Assembly (NCBI GenBank): GCA_947650365.1
Contig: CANTAL010000004.1
Coordinates: 1,833,501 to 1,897,500, forward strand
Source: Chamaelirium japonicum
Taxonomy: Eukaryota > Streptophyta > Magnoliopsida > Liliales > Melanthiaceae
Direction: 5' to 3'
Length of the DNA stretch: 64,000 bases
Part shown: positions 12,328 to 24,168 of the stretch, piece after piece
Layout: each line of letters begins with the position of its first letter
How positions within the stretch are numbered: the stretch's first letter is position 1
Program-made: the position numbers and the translations under genes
Notes under the pieces: generated by a model
Databases searched by the model: none
Told to the model about the DNA's origin: nothing
The model's input: only the letters and a program-made list of their open reading frames with translations

Positions 12328-15300
12328 TCACAAAGCTCTCAGATTCCTTAGGTGGGAAGAAATGTTCCCTTTAGCCTCGAAATGATTCCACACTCGTCGA
12401 GCAATAGGGCAGCCAAGCAAAAGATGAGAAGCTGTCTCCTTTTCCGAGTTACAGAAAGTACAACGGGCTTCTATCACATGCGGGTGATTCTGCTTCAGTA
12501 AGTTGGCTTTGGTCAAGATCTTGTTTTGTGCCACCAGCAGCGAGAAGATCTTGATTTTCATCGGGGCCTTCTTCTTCCAAATAGCTCTCGAGGGACGGAA
12601 TATCCATTGTTAGGAAGAAGATTATTGTAGAAGGACCTCACCAAAAAGATTCCTAATGTCGTACCCCTCCGCCGGACACCACTGTTGGGGGAGAAGATTA
12701 TTGTAGAAGGACCTCACCGAAAAGATCCCGGATGTCATACCCCTCCACCAAACAATGTCAGTGATAGGCCTGAACCTTGCCGCCGAGAGAAGCATGGTAA
12801 GATCCCGAAGTTCCTGCTGACACTCCGAGTTAAGAGGCGATCGCAGCTTGATCTACCAGACCATGCTACCTTGTATCAGTCTCGCCTGAGACCGGACGGA
12901 CACCCCCTTCCGTTTGGCCATTGAATAGATGGAGGGGAAAAGACACTCGAGGGGGGTATCACCTAACCAGGAGTCTTCCCAAAACTAAATATGACGGCCA
13001 TCTCCCAACATAAAGGTGATTCCCACCTTATAGAAATTTCACACTTTCAGGATACCCCGCTAGAAATGCAAAATACGTCTAGACCAATGACTTCTGGATT
13101 GGGTGAGGGAGAAATGTTTGAAATATTTTGCTAGAACCACTTCCCTCCAAGAAACACCGTTGTCCTGTTGAAGCCTCAACCACCATTTACCTAGCATAGA
13201 GATGTTGAAGCGTCTGAGATCTAGAACACCCATACCTCCCATGTTCTTTGGTAGGCATACTTGATCCCAACGTAGTAGATTATAGGATCCCCCTATGATA
13301 CCAACCCCCCGCCAAAGGAAAGTCTGCCTGATCTTATCAATTCTCTCGATCACCCAAGATGGAAAATAGAAGAAAGATAGATAATACGAGAGAATGGAAG
13401 ATAGAACCATATTGACCAGCACTAATCTGCTTTTTTTGGATAAAAATTTACCCTGCCATCTCTCCAGACTGGCCTCTATCTTCTATATCAAGTTCTCCCA
13501 ATCTTCTTGTTTTAAAGCCTTGTCACTGATCGATATTCTCAGGTACTTCATTGGTAAAAATATCTCCCTACAATTCATCAAGTTAGCCAATGCCGGACCT
13601 GCCTCGCCTTGGCCGATATAGTAAAGGTTGCTATTCAGAAAATTTATCTTCAGTCCCGAAGAAAGATCCATCCCATACAGGAGGATCTTCAAGGACGCCA
13701 ATTGAAAGGGCAGGCTTCTGTAAAAAGCAAGGAATTGTCCGCATAATGCAGATTAGATGTAGTCTATCCGGATTCGCCTACACCTTTCACCAGTCCCTCT
13801 CTGTTAACCTGCCAGATTACCACATCGAATGCATCTAACACAAAATGAAAAGGTACGGGGAGAAAGGACAGCCTTGCTTCAGGCCTTTGTAGACTTTGAC
13901 CTCCCTCCCTTGCACCCCATTCACCAAACAGGCGATCTTAGATGAGCAAAGAATCTTTCGGATCCAGGCCACCCACCGGTCGGAGAATCCCTTTGCCCTC
14001 AGTAGATCGAGAAGGAAGTCCCACTGAATCTAGTTGAAGGCCCTCTCGAAGTCAAGCTTCGAAAGCACCCCTTCCCCTCTCGCTTCTCAAAGGTGAAAGA
14101 TAGTCTCGTGAGCCGCCGCCACGCTGTCTAAGATCATCCTCCTCTTTATGAACACTGTTTGAGAGGGCGAGACCAAATTGCCTATGTTATCCTCCAGCCG
14201 GTTCGCAACGACCTTCGAGACAATCTTGTAGAGGCAATTTGCCATGGATTTTGGCCGATAGTCCCAAACACCCTCTACACCTGGTTTTTTAGGTAAAAGA
14301 ATGACCCAAAAGTAGTTCAAGTAATGAAGTCATACCTCACCCGCAAAGAAATCATGAAGGAAACAACAAAGATCCAGTTTAAGAATCTCCCAAAAATTTT
14401 GGAAGAAACTCATTGGGAATCCGTCCGGCCTTAGAGCTCCATCACCTTTACACTAAAAGATATCCCGCCGAAAGTCATCCTCCGTGAAAGCATCATCAAT
14501 GGGAGACGCACCCTGCTCCAGACGCCCAAAGTCAACATCACTCCAGTTGATAGCCACCCCCGATTCATGGCTCTCCGCTCGGAAAGAATCTCTGAAGAAA
14601 GAGGTAACTGCCTTCAGGATTTTCGATGTCGACAACAAGGACTTACCCTCGTGCATTAACGATGAGATGAAGTTCTTCCGTCTGCAACCATTAGCGATCC
14701 TATGAAAGCAAGGCGTATTAGCATCACCTAACTTGACCCATTGTTCCCTCGATCACTGCATCCACATCACCTCCTCTTTGCATAGGATCTCAAACAAAGT
14801 CGCATTGAAGCACGCTAAGTCCGTTGTCTCCTACTCCGATAAGGAGGATAACTCCCCTCGTGCCTCCAACAACTGGATTGAAGCTAGGATAGAAGCCTTC
14901 TACTTAAGAATACACCCAAAATTATCCTTACTGCAGCTGATGAGCTTCTTCCTGATGAACCGCAATTTGCATGTCATATTCAGTGTCGAATTTGCGCACT
15001 GTACCACCTTCTCCCACCATCCCTTCAACATATCTTCAAATCCCTCTTCTAGCGCCCACATAGATTCAAACCAGAAGGGGGGCCAGGTTGTAGGGATGGA
15101 TTTCGTCGCAAGAAGAATTGGGGCGTGGTCAGAGACACAGGAGGCCAGCCCGATCGATTTGATTGGAACCTGGATAGCTAACCTCCCACTCCGCTGAAAT
15201 CAAAAAATGGTCTAGCCTGTCCAGGATCGGGTCCTCCCTCCTGTTAGTCCAAGTGAATCTATGTCCTGCTAGCAGCAAGTCTAGCAGTTCCTGTTGCCGG

Positions 15301-15803
15301 ATGAAGTCTGAGAAAACCCTCATAGCTGACACATCACCTTCACTTCACAGTCTCCCCCCTTCACCTCTAGTAACATTGAAATCACCTGCTATGACCCAAG
15401 GTCCGGCAAAGTTCACCCGGAGGGAGGATAGCTCCGTCCAAAAGTCATCATCTCTACTATGGCCCTTGGGGCCATACATAGACGAGATCATCCACTCCAT
15501 ACCATCCAAACGGTTTAATAAGACGAGAGAGAGGAAAACGTCTCCCACTATAGAGTTCCGAAGTATGAAAAGGTCATCGTTGTACCCTACAAGAATTCCG
15601 CCCGCTAAACCCGTAGCATCTTTCACCTCCCATTTGTCAATCTTTCTGGTACTTAAAGATCGGAAGAAGTGGCTGGTAGGGTTCTCCCTCTTCGATTCCT
15701 GGATGCAGATGATGTCAACATCGTGGATGGATGCAAAGGTGCTAGCCGCTCTCCGCTTCTCTATTTTTCCTAGCCCCCTAACATTCCAAAATATGATCTT
15801 CAT
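12328..15803 (-). pseudogene. LINE-C ORF2: endonuclease-reverse transcriptase, broken
   Basis: The protein starts at 15803 (MKIIFWNVRGLGKIEKRRAA), eight bases after the ORF1 stop. The first ~150 residues are an APE-type endonuclease with FWNVRG, QESK and GDFNV motifs. LDHFLIS follows near 15190-15250. The RT fingers/palm (LLPKKPG, DYRPKSMANCLYKIVSKVVA, SPSQTVFIKRRMILDS) lie at 14087-14320. The second catalytic block at 13722-13751 reads YADN where FADD is expected, so a key aspartate is lost. Connection-type motifs (FLWRGV, WDQVCLPKNMGGMG) lie at 13060-13422. A zf-RVT (CTFCNSEKETASHLLLGCP) lies at 12328-12561. Frame changes and stops separate these blocks, and a 76-bp tandem duplication interrupts the carboxyl part. 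Cells would use such a protein for target-primed reverse transcription; this copy cannot. Confidence 0.85.
12615..12766. repeat. 76-bp tandem duplication inside LINE-C ORF2
   Basis: Two adjacent copies, offset 76 bp, share AGAAGATTATTGTAGAAGG, ACCTCACC and ACCCCTCC blocks. Copy 2 differs from copy 1 at several bases. 76 is not a multiple of three, so it shifts the ORF2 frame. Confidence 0.75.
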
Positions 15804-15811
15804 TTAAAGAA

Positions 15812-16783
15812 TTAATCCTCATCAGGACGAAACTTGCTTCGCCCTCTTCTCCTGCATTGCTCTAATATTATCCAGAAAGAAGTGAACACCATTAACTCAA
15901 GGGGAGTTATGAAACCACATTCTCTAGCTATATCAACAATTACATCATCTTCCAAGAGAGATAATGGTAGGGATACAGAGGGGTCAGCAAAGTCCAGTTC
16001 CAAAAGATGCATCTTCGAACGGACCAATGCTTGATCCAACAAAGGATCCTCCGTCGAGCATTGCAAAACTTGCTTGAAGCTCCTTCTCGGGGTGCCTCGA
16101 TGATGAGCTCCCTCCACATCAGCCTGCTGTTCCTGGTATCCAAAAACCTCCCTCCGTGCCGCTCCCCTGCCTAGGGAGTCTCTGCCATTCGCAACAGCAG
16201 AAGTTAGATCACCTAGAAACAGGGATCTGTCCTCCTCTAATGGCGTTATCACCTCCATGGCCAATGCCTGAGAGTCCTCCACTTGCTCTGACCCCCCTTC
16301 CATTACCAGAGTCGGGTTTTCATCCTGGGTGCCCTCATTGGGATCCATGAATGGATTAACAGAGGGTGCCTCGCCACCTACCGTGGCACCCACTCCTGGA
16401 AATGAAAAACAACTGCCTCCTGTGCATGAATCAAAATTTGAATCAAAGGCACAATCTCCAGCGTACGTTCCACTTCCAGAATGGCAAGGAATAACCACCT
16501 CCCGTGAAATCTGCCGAATGGAAGGCATACCTAGTTCAACTCTTGTACCACCGCCGGAGCTTTGCCCCGTCAACATCATGCACCCTCGCCTAATTTGTAG
16601 AAGTTCAGGCATCCTGATTCACCTCTGCTACCCTCCCTGGGACCCTCGAAGGTTGAAGATTCGTCGGTCGGAACCTCGTAGGTTCCGGATAGGCGGCCAC
16701 TGGAGGTCTGAAGCCAGAGGGTATGACAAGTTCGACCGACTGCGACTGGCCGCCCAGACCATGATCCAGAGGAGGGAGGGAAC
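15812..16783 (-). pseudogene. LINE-C ORF1, carboxyl part
   Basis: An open frame of 266 codons (15812-16612) forms the carboxyl part of ORF1, and a short stretch to 16783 continues it in another frame. It is rich in acidic, Ser and Gly residues and holds no domain I recognise beyond a helical end (CRRRGRSKFRPDED). It ends eight bases before the ORF2 start codon, the typical tight bicistronic L1 layout. The remaining amino part lies at 35496-36574 beyond the gypsy block. Confidence 0.7.
16779..16783. repeat. Target site duplication of the gypsy dimer, left copy (GGAAC)
   Basis: GGAAC directly precedes the first LTR and is repeated at 35496-35500 after the third LTR. No such duplication flanks the middle LTR. 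Confidence 0.92.
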
Positions 16784-19405
16784 TGTTGTGATTTTAAATT
16801 GTTATACCGCAAGTGCACGGCGTCTATCTGATAGACAGTGGCAAATACGGGTCGATCCCACAGAGACTTGAGTGAAAACTAATTAAAGAAAGATTAATGA
16901 TTAAACTAGTACGGAAAGATCTCCAGAGGAGAGCGAGTGGATTTATGCTAATTAAAATAAACGCAAAGAGGAAAAATAAAATAAAATAAAGGTTATGGAG
17001 AATCAATGGATGAGAACTAGGGTTTTGGGGTTACGCTTGGACATTCACAAATAATATTGATTATTTATCTCAGTTGGGGTAGAATGGCGTGTTCATCCCA
17101 ACCGGAAGATTTAACAATTAAAATCTGAGAATCTTTAATCTTAGATCTAGACAGTTGACGATTAGCGTGAAGGAACTTGTTGCACGACACAGGGACTCTC
17201 CCTAGCATCCGGCGTAACCTGGGTCAACGCCGAATCTTAAAGAGTTTATAGAAGTGTCAACGTCTCTTTGAGAAGTTGAATCACAGAGCAGTCTATTTCT
17301 ATAGATTAAAGATTTGAATTATAATAAAATGATAATAATCATACGATGGTTATTCAAAACGTTCAGAACGATACTACAGTGCTGTAGAAACTTCCCTATG
17401 CATCTACTATGACCGGAATCAATAATAGAAACAAGCGAATATGCAAGCATGCGGTATTTAATAAAGGTTATGAAACAACCAAAGATGAGATTACATTAAG
17501 GCATAAACGGGAATCAATATTATTCATAAATAAACCAAGTTTCACCCCTAGCCCTAGCTAGGGGTTTAGCTACGCATATTCATACAATTCATAACGAAAA
17601 TATAAATGCGAGCAAACTCCATTATGGATAATGAGCGTGTGTGTGAGGCTTCTGGCGAGGATGACGGCGCGTCTTCGACGATGGCGGCGTGTGGCTTCGC
17701 GATGATGGAGCGTCGATGAATGGTAATAGCCTCGGTGGTGAAGAAAATGGTGATGATGGCTCGGAGATGATGAAGAGGGTGATGATAGATGGTCAGCCTA
17801 GGTTCGTCCTCCTCCCCCCCTTTGTTTACCCGAACCCCCCCTTATATAGGATATAGAGAGAGAGAGAAAAGAGAGAGAGATGGTCGGTTGTCTTGGTCCC
17901 AAAAGAGAAGGAAACGAAGTCAGAGAGAGAGAGAGAGAAGTGCGGTTTAGAGAGAGAAATGGAAAGAGAATCCGAGAGAGAGGATCCCGATCGGGTTTCA
18001 GTTTTAGAAAGAGAGAGAAGGAAAGAAAACGGAAGAGAGAGAAGATCGGTCGAGAGATAGAGGGACGTCCGGACTTGGAGAGAGAGAATCCCGTAGAGAG
18101 AGAAGAACGGGAGGAGAGAGAGACGCGATCGGGAGAAGAGAGAAAAAGGGAAGAATAGAGAGAGAAGATCGGGCTCTGATCGGGTAAGGAAGAGAGAGGC
18201 TCGGGCTGGGCGGTTAAGGAAAGATATGGGCGCTGGGTTTTAGAGAGAGAGAATCTAGGAGGGAGAGAGAGTGAAGTTCGGTGGGATCCGGTGTGCTGGA
18301 GTGCTGGCCGCTGCATTCGGTGTGCATGTTGATGCATGGAACGGCTGTGATTACAGGGTGATAGAGGGGTGGCTGGGTGGATCGGTGCATAGGCAGGCAG
18401 GCATGCATGCATGGAAGGGAAGATGGGCGATCGGACGGCTGTGAGTGGTGGAGGAAGAGGGTGCGGTTAATGGGCTGCTGGGTTGCAGTTTTAAAGAGAG
18501 AGAGTGGGTGGGCGGCTCGGGATTGAAGGGACGCATGCATATGTTTTGCTCGGCATGAGTGCAATGCATGGGTTTTACATTTGGATCGGACGGCTGCGAT
18601 GGTGGGAAGGAGATGGCTGGGCGGTTGATGGTGGGTGCAACGCGTTAGGTTGTAAGGAACGCTAGAGACGGCTGCGATGCGATCCAACGGATGCATGAGT
18701 AGGGACGACTGTGATTAGTTTCCAAGTGATCAAGGGTTAGAGAGAGAATCGGCTGTATGCCATCAGGTTCGGGGCCGGGATCGATACATGGAATGGATGA
18801 GGTGGAACGGTCGGCTGGAATTAGGTGGCATGGGAGATAATCGGGTTATGCGATTCGATCGAAGTCTTGGCTATGACGGGTTTACGGGCGACTTTGTATA
18901 TAGACGGTCGCGATGGGTACGATGGTGAAATAAGAAGAGTAGGGAATGGCCGACTTGGGTTGGTTAATGGGGTCACGTGGAAGGCTTGGTCACCCACTTA
19001 TCATCATCCGCATTCATCATCGGTCCTTTAGAAATGTCCGCATACGGTCTGTACAACTTCCATCGCATTGCCGTGAGAATATCCATTGCTTGATCATAAC
19101 GCTCTTGAGCTGACTGCATCGATAACCAGATCAATTCCCTGAAAATCACGCATGAAATGACGTCCATTAGATTCCACTATGCGATTATCGATAAAAGGAA
19201 TAATTTGGATTATTAGACAGTATAACTATCATGCATGATATGTATGAGAGTGAACCAATATGCCGTTGGGTTCGTATGAGAGTCTACTATATCGTGGTGC
19301 AAGGAAACTCGTGCAGTTTACGTGTATTATGAAAGTTTTACGTAGCAAAGTGACGCTATGTGCATGATAAAGAAAGGATAATTCGCACCAAATGGACGCT
19401 CATCA
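16784..19405 (-). repeat. Gypsy dimer LTR1
   Basis: 2622 bp, TG...CA. It includes a GA-rich stretch (about 17852-18260) whose GAGAGA runs generate arginine/glutamate-rich or serine/leucine-rich reading frames on both strands; I do not regard these as genes. LTR1 carries its own set of small differences from LTR2 and LTR3. Confidence 0.93.
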
Positions 19406-19418
19406 CACCCCCAAACTT
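19406..19418 (-). other. Polypurine tract, dimer unit 1
   Basis: Read on minus, AAGTTTGGGGGTG runs into the LTR start TGATGAGCG. It is repeated at 27452-27464 in unit 2. Confidence 0.8.
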
Positions 19419-21159
19419 AAATCTTGCTCGCCCTCGAGTAAGGAAAGAAAAATAAACAAAGTAAATGACAAAATAAAAACTCCTAACTCACTTTCGCAGG
19501 AATCGCGATTGCACTTAGCATGTGCAACAAGCCGTTAAACCCCTGGGTTACCCCAGTGGACGAGTTTTGTCTCGTGAGGGTTTGCAGTGAATCTACCCAC
19601 AAAATTCAAACTTCTTTTTTTTTTTTGAAAGTATACATAAGAAATAAGAAAAGTCGGTTTTGTAGAATAATTAAAAAGTACTCAAAAATAGAATTTCTAA
19701 GGCACAAGACTCACAAGGTATCTAACCCAAGCTTCGGCTTTCGAAGTAAGCACTTTAGGTTCTAACTATTAGTTTCCCGTTAGAAAAGATCAAGGTCAAC
19801 TATACTCGAGTGCACGGTGCTGTCTGAGCTAAACACAACTGGGGGTTTGCTTCTCTACATTCATATCATTCTAACAGTCTCCTAGAACGGTCAAAGTCGA
19901 CCTTAGAACCTGAGTCAAAACCAGCTAATCTAGACAGGCTAGTGAGAGTTGTGGATATTCACCTTAATACCCTACGGGCTTTATATGTGATATTCCAGTT
20001 TCCCCACATAGTTTATAGCGACGGCTTTCACACTATTTTCCTTTTTCTTTTTCTTTTTTTTTTCTTTTTTTTTTTCGGTCTCATTTTTTTTTTTTGGATC
20101 TAATTATATATCCCTTCCTAACTTGTACCATGCCAGCTGCACTCTATGCCCATGACACGCTGCCAATGCTCTCATGAGTTAGGTAGCCATCCTCATGTTG
20201 CCTTTATATTTGATTCACTCTGCATCCATAGGATCATTCTCATAACCCTATCGACCAGGCTTCACTCATATTAGGGCATACAGGTTAAGACTTTTACATA
20301 ATTAGGTCCTATACCATGCTAATAGGTAGCCCTTTCCGCTATACCTTAGAATTCACTGGTCGCTTTTCTAATGATATTTTTTTTTTTTTCAAACCAAGTG
20401 AACCAGATCCGCATGGTTCATCAGGACTCCAAGTGACTATTAGGTGATATGAAAGCTTTGAATCTAGACCCTAGAGGTGTAAGCCAGATGTGAAGTGAAA
20501 AGTCAAGTCTAGTTTGTTTTGACAATTTCTAAAAGGTTACTAAGGGTCAGAACCATATTAGACATACTTTTTCTAGCTGATCCTTGGACTTTATACCTTG
20601 ATTATCAAGTGCCTTATAGTCCTATTCGAGTACGATAAAATTATATTACAAAACCTGAAATAAAGATAAAATATGTATATGTATATATAAATTTTTTTTC
20701 TTTTGAAAAGAACGAAAAGGACGACAAAAGTAATACGATAAGAAACTAAAATAAGAAAAAGAAAACAAAAACATGCAAATGCAAATTCCTATAGATTTCT
20801 ATACGAACACTATAGTTTTGGTAGGGGACTACAGATGAGACACACATACGCCAAGACGTATACGCCGAGCTGTCCCACTATAGCGTAAGTTGATGCAATT
20901 TTTTTTTTTATAATAATTTTTTTTTTAAACACAATATATCAATACGTACTAAATTAAAACGCCCGATGCAAGCAATGAAAATCACCCCCAAACCTAAATT
21001 AGACATTGTCCTCAATGTATGAATTATACATGCTCAGGAATGAGATGATAGCATTATATGAAAGCATTTTTGAGGGACATATATATAAAATGAAAGTACG
21101 AAGTTTTAAGGATGGATAATACCTTAAAAGTGCTTTGTATGATAGCTTCCTGCAAAATG
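19419..21159 (-). other. Non-coding 3' region, dimer unit 1
   Basis: About 1.7 kb between gag-pro and the polypurine tract. It is AT-rich, with many T-runs (for example 20041-20095), and has no credible coding region. One member of a hairpin pair lies at 20836-20875. An autonomous Athila element would have RT, integrase and env-like sequence in this interval. Confidence 0.7.
20836..20875. repeat. Hairpin motif, 3' copy, unit 1
   Basis: GAGACACACATACG, spacer, CGTATACGCCGAGCTG. ATACG and CGTAT can pair. It is a relative of the 5' copy at 24417-24460, sharing GAGACACACATAC and GCCGAGCTG with a different middle. Confidence 0.6.
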
Positions 21160-24100
21160 TCAATGCCACAAAGAAAAAAAAAAAAAAAAAAACAAAGCGA
21201 CTAAACAGACTAATAAAGAGAAGCAGATGCTAATAAATAAAGAAAAAATAACTGCTATAATACAAATATGTTTTTCAGCAGATGGAATTTTTAAAAAGAA
21301 AAGAGAATAGTCATCAATTGAGAAATTATATTCTATAGTATATTTCGGGCATGTTTCTATATGACTATCCATTCTTCTATTAGGATTCATCCTATATTGT
21401 TCTTCATGATTTTTTTTTTCAAATTGAACAATATAAAATTTATTATTATACTCCATATTCTGCCATGTATCATCTATATTATCTTTGAGAAGTTTGCATA
21501 ATTGAATTTTTTGATTTTGGATAAATTGAGAAAAAATTAAATCAGAAAATATATATTCTTCACCCAAATGAGTATGTTGAAACTCAGATAGCAGAATTTG
21601 TAGGTCAATGTACGATTTTTCGATAATAATTGGATGATTAATCATGATCTCATTAATTTCAAAATTCGTTGATAGAGCGTTGGCTTCTTTAGCAAACATA
21701 TTACTATCAATGATATAAGGAAGATCATGGGTGACATCTAGTAATGCAGTGCTTGTATTGATATGATCATCAATATCCAAATTCTTACCAAAATATGCAA
21801 GGCAGGCTTCCAGTGGGTCATTATAGTTTACTTGTGGTACAAAACTTTCGTCTTGTTCTTGCAAGTAGTTAACCTCTTCTAATTCATCCCTGTCATCTCT
21901 AGGTTGTTTGCTCACATGAAATATATTGACTTGTAATGTCATGTTACCGAATGACATGCTCATTATACCATTCCGACAGTTGATTAACGCATTCGATGTT
22001 GCCAGGAAAGGTCGCCCTAAGATTACCGGTACTCGACTCGTAAATTCCGTTGGTGGTTTGGTATCAAGGACCACAAAGTCAACAGGGAATACGAATTCTC
22101 CCACTTTGATTAGGACATCTTCTACTATCCCTTTTGGATATCGGATTGAAGCATCAGCTAGCTGGAGGGTTAATTTAGTGGGTTTTAACTCCCCCAAACC
22201 TAGCTCTTTATATATGGAATATGGGAGGAGGTTGACACTTGCACCTAAGTCGAGCAAGGCTTTCTCAATATAATATTCCCCTATTTTACAGGAAATGGTA
22301 GGACAACCAGGGTCCTTATATTTGATAGGGGTTGAGCATGAAATAACTGAACTAGCCTGCTGAGCCAGAAATGCTCTCTTGGGTATATTAGTTGTTCTCT
22401 TAAAAGTGCAAAGGTCCTTTAAGAATTTAGCATATGTAGGTATTTGTTGGATTGCATCTAAGAGTGGAATATTAATTTTTACTTGCTTGAAGACTTCAAG
22501 CATATTATCCATTTGTATTTTCTTCTTTGCTGGCTCTAGTCTTTGAGGATATGGGACTCTAGGGATGTAAGTTCTAAGAGGTGGTTCACTAGATGATGTA
22601 ATATTTTCGGGATCGTGTCTTATGTTTTCCCTAGTTTCCTCTTGTGATTTTAGCTCATCTTCAGGTGTTTCTGCAGTTCTTATGTCATTCTGCCTAAGTT
22701 CCTCAGTTTCTTTAGGGGGTTCTATCATGTTATCAACTTGCTGTCCTGACCTAAGTGTAGTGATTGCATTTGCCTGCTCATGGCCTTTTCCTTTGATGTC
22801 ATGAACTTCAAATTGACCCCTTGGATTTGACCCTTTAGGGTTAGCCTCAGGTTGACTCGGGAATGTACCCTTATCCCTTGTATTCAAAGAATCAGCTAGT
22901 TGACTCACAGTGTATTCTAACTTCGCAATAGATTGTGTGTTAGCACTAAGGCTTTGTGCGGTGCTCTGTTGGAATTGGAGGGTATTCTGGGCTAATAGTT
23001 TCATCGTTTCCTCCAGAGAATTGATTCTTTGATTATCTGGATTAGGGATGACATTCTGTATGGGTGGCTTTTGAAACCCTAGAGATGGTACAGACTGAGA
23101 TGGGCCACCTTGGTATGGATCTGTAGTCCATGAGAAATTTGGATGATTCTTCCATCCTTCATTGTAAGTGTTTGAATATGGATTATGTTTTTGTTGATTA
23201 TCAAAACGATTGTTTTGATACAAAGCATTGATTCTTTCCATATTATTTTCTTGTCTCCCTAACATCGGGCATCGATAATCTGCATGGGTAGGCTCACTAC
23301 AAATTGAACAAATAGAAAAGGTAGGTTCATTGTTGCGACTCATAGTTTGATTAAGGCTTAATGCCTCTAAGGTATTTGGAGTGGAAGTCCTATTTCCTTG
23401 ATTCATTTCTAGAGCCTCTAAGCGTCTCATCATAGTGGCCAGTTTAGCTTCTGCTTCTAATTTAGGTTCAACTTTATAGAATCCACCTTGTGCAGTAGGG
23501 GGGAATTTCCTATAATCTTCTTTGATTGGTTCCCACTGTAGTGTATTCTCTGCAATTTTTTCTAAGTAGGTCCAGGCTTGATCTGCTGTCTTTTTCGTGA
23601 ATTCACCATTACAACATGATTCTACCATGGTCTTAGATGGGTAGTTCAACCCTTCATAAAGGATTTGGACTAGTCTAATTTTTTCAAAGCCATGGTGTGG
23701 ACAGTGCAGGAGTAGGTCCTTAAATCTTTCTATGTATCTATAGAGAGCCTCACCTTCCAGTTGGTGAAACACATTCAAGGCCTGACGAATCGAGGCCGTT
23801 TTTTGTTTAGAATAGAATTTTCTATAAAAGAGCTCGAGTAGGCTTACCCAAGTAGTTATGGATCCAGCTTGTAAGGCATAAAGCCATGCTTTAGCCTTTT
23901 CTTTTAGCGAGAAGGGAAATAACCTAAGTTTAAGGTTTTCTTCGGACATATTATCGAATTTCATTGTTCCACATATGTCCTCAAATTCCCTCACGTGTTG
24001 ATATGGATTTTCCTGCTCCATTCCCCGAAAGACGGGAAGCATTTGGATTAAGCCAGATTTTAATTCAAATTTTGCATTAGTGGTGGGTAAAGTTATGCAA

Positions 24101-24168
24101 GAAGGTTGTGTAGCCCTAGTGGGATACATATAATCCCCTAAGGTGATTGCTTGCGGTTGTTCTACCAT
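21160..24168 (-). CDS. Gag-protease polyprotein of gypsy dimer unit 1 (1002 aa)
   Basis: One open frame from MVEQPQAITLGDYMYPTRAT. Residues ~30-240 form a plant gypsy gag capsid-like domain (FPFSLKEKAKAWLYALQAGS, then ERFKDLLLHCPHHGFEKIR), the form seen in Athila relatives. A short knuckle-like CSICSEPTHADYRC is near residue 288. Residues ~560-760 are an aspartic protease with LLDLGASVNLLPYSIYKELG near 640 and GRPFL downstream. The last ~240 residues match no enzyme, and the end is hydrophobic. Gag would package element RNA and the protease would cut the polyprotein. It looks whole. The second unit carries a near-identical copy with about one break. Confidence 0.9.
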   Translation of the reverse strand: MVEQPQAITLGDYMYPTRATQPSCITLPTTNAKFELKSGLIQMLPVFRGMEQENPYQHVREFEDICGTMKFDNMSEENLKLRLFPFSLKEKAKAWLYALQAGSITTWVSLLELFYRKFYSKQKTASIRQALNVFHQLEGEALYRYIERFKDLLLHCPHHGFEKIRLVQILYEGLNYPSKTMVESCCNGEFTKKTADQAWTYLEKIAENTLQWEPIKEDYRKFPPTAQGGFYKVEPKLEAEAKLATMMRRLEALEMNQGNRTSTPNTLEALSLNQTMSRNNEPTFSICSICSEPTHADYRCPMLGRQENNMERINALYQNNRFDNQQKHNPYSNTYNEGWKNHPNFSWTTDPYQGGPSQSVPSLGFQKPPIQNVIPNPDNQRINSLEETMKLLAQNTLQFQQSTAQSLSANTQSIAKLEYTVSQLADSLNTRDKGTFPSQPEANPKGSNPRGQFEVHDIKGKGHEQANAITTLRSGQQVDNMIEPPKETEELRQNDIRTAETPEDELKSQEETRENIRHDPENITSSSEPPLRTYIPRVPYPQRLEPAKKKIQMDNMLEVFKQVKINIPLLDAIQQIPTYAKFLKDLCTFKRTTNIPKRAFLAQQASSVISCSTPIKYKDPGCPTISCKIGEYYIEKALLDLGASVNLLPYSIYKELGLGELKPTKLTLQLADASIRYPKGIVEDVLIKVGEFVFPVDFVVLDTKPPTEFTSRVPVILGRPFLATSNALINCRNGIMSMSFGNMTLQVNIFHVSKQPRDDRDELEEVNYLQEQDESFVPQVNYNDPLEACLAYFGKNLDIDDHINTSTALLDVTHDLPYIIDSNMFAKEANALSTNFEINEIMINHPIIIEKSYIDLQILLSEFQHTHLGEEYIFSDLIFSQFIQNQKIQLCKLLKDNIDDTWQNMEYNNKFYIVQFEKKNHEEQYRMNPNRRMDSHIETCPKYTIEYNFSIDDYSLFFLKIPSAEKHICIIAVIFSLFISICFSLLVCLVALFFFFFFSLWH

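Noticed and set aside
16824-17006. A hydrophobic 60-residue minus-strand frame (MILHNLYFILFFLF...) repeated in all three gypsy LTRs
   Set aside because: Its repetition only reflects LTR duplication. AT-rich non-coding sequence readily gives such frames, and no start or family supports it.
17798-18696. Open frames of 60-200 codons on both strands of the gypsy LTR (and their copies at 25870-26742 and 33914-34786)
   Set aside because: They come from GAGAGA-rich and CA-rich low-complexity LTR sequence, are open on both strands at once and resemble no protein family.
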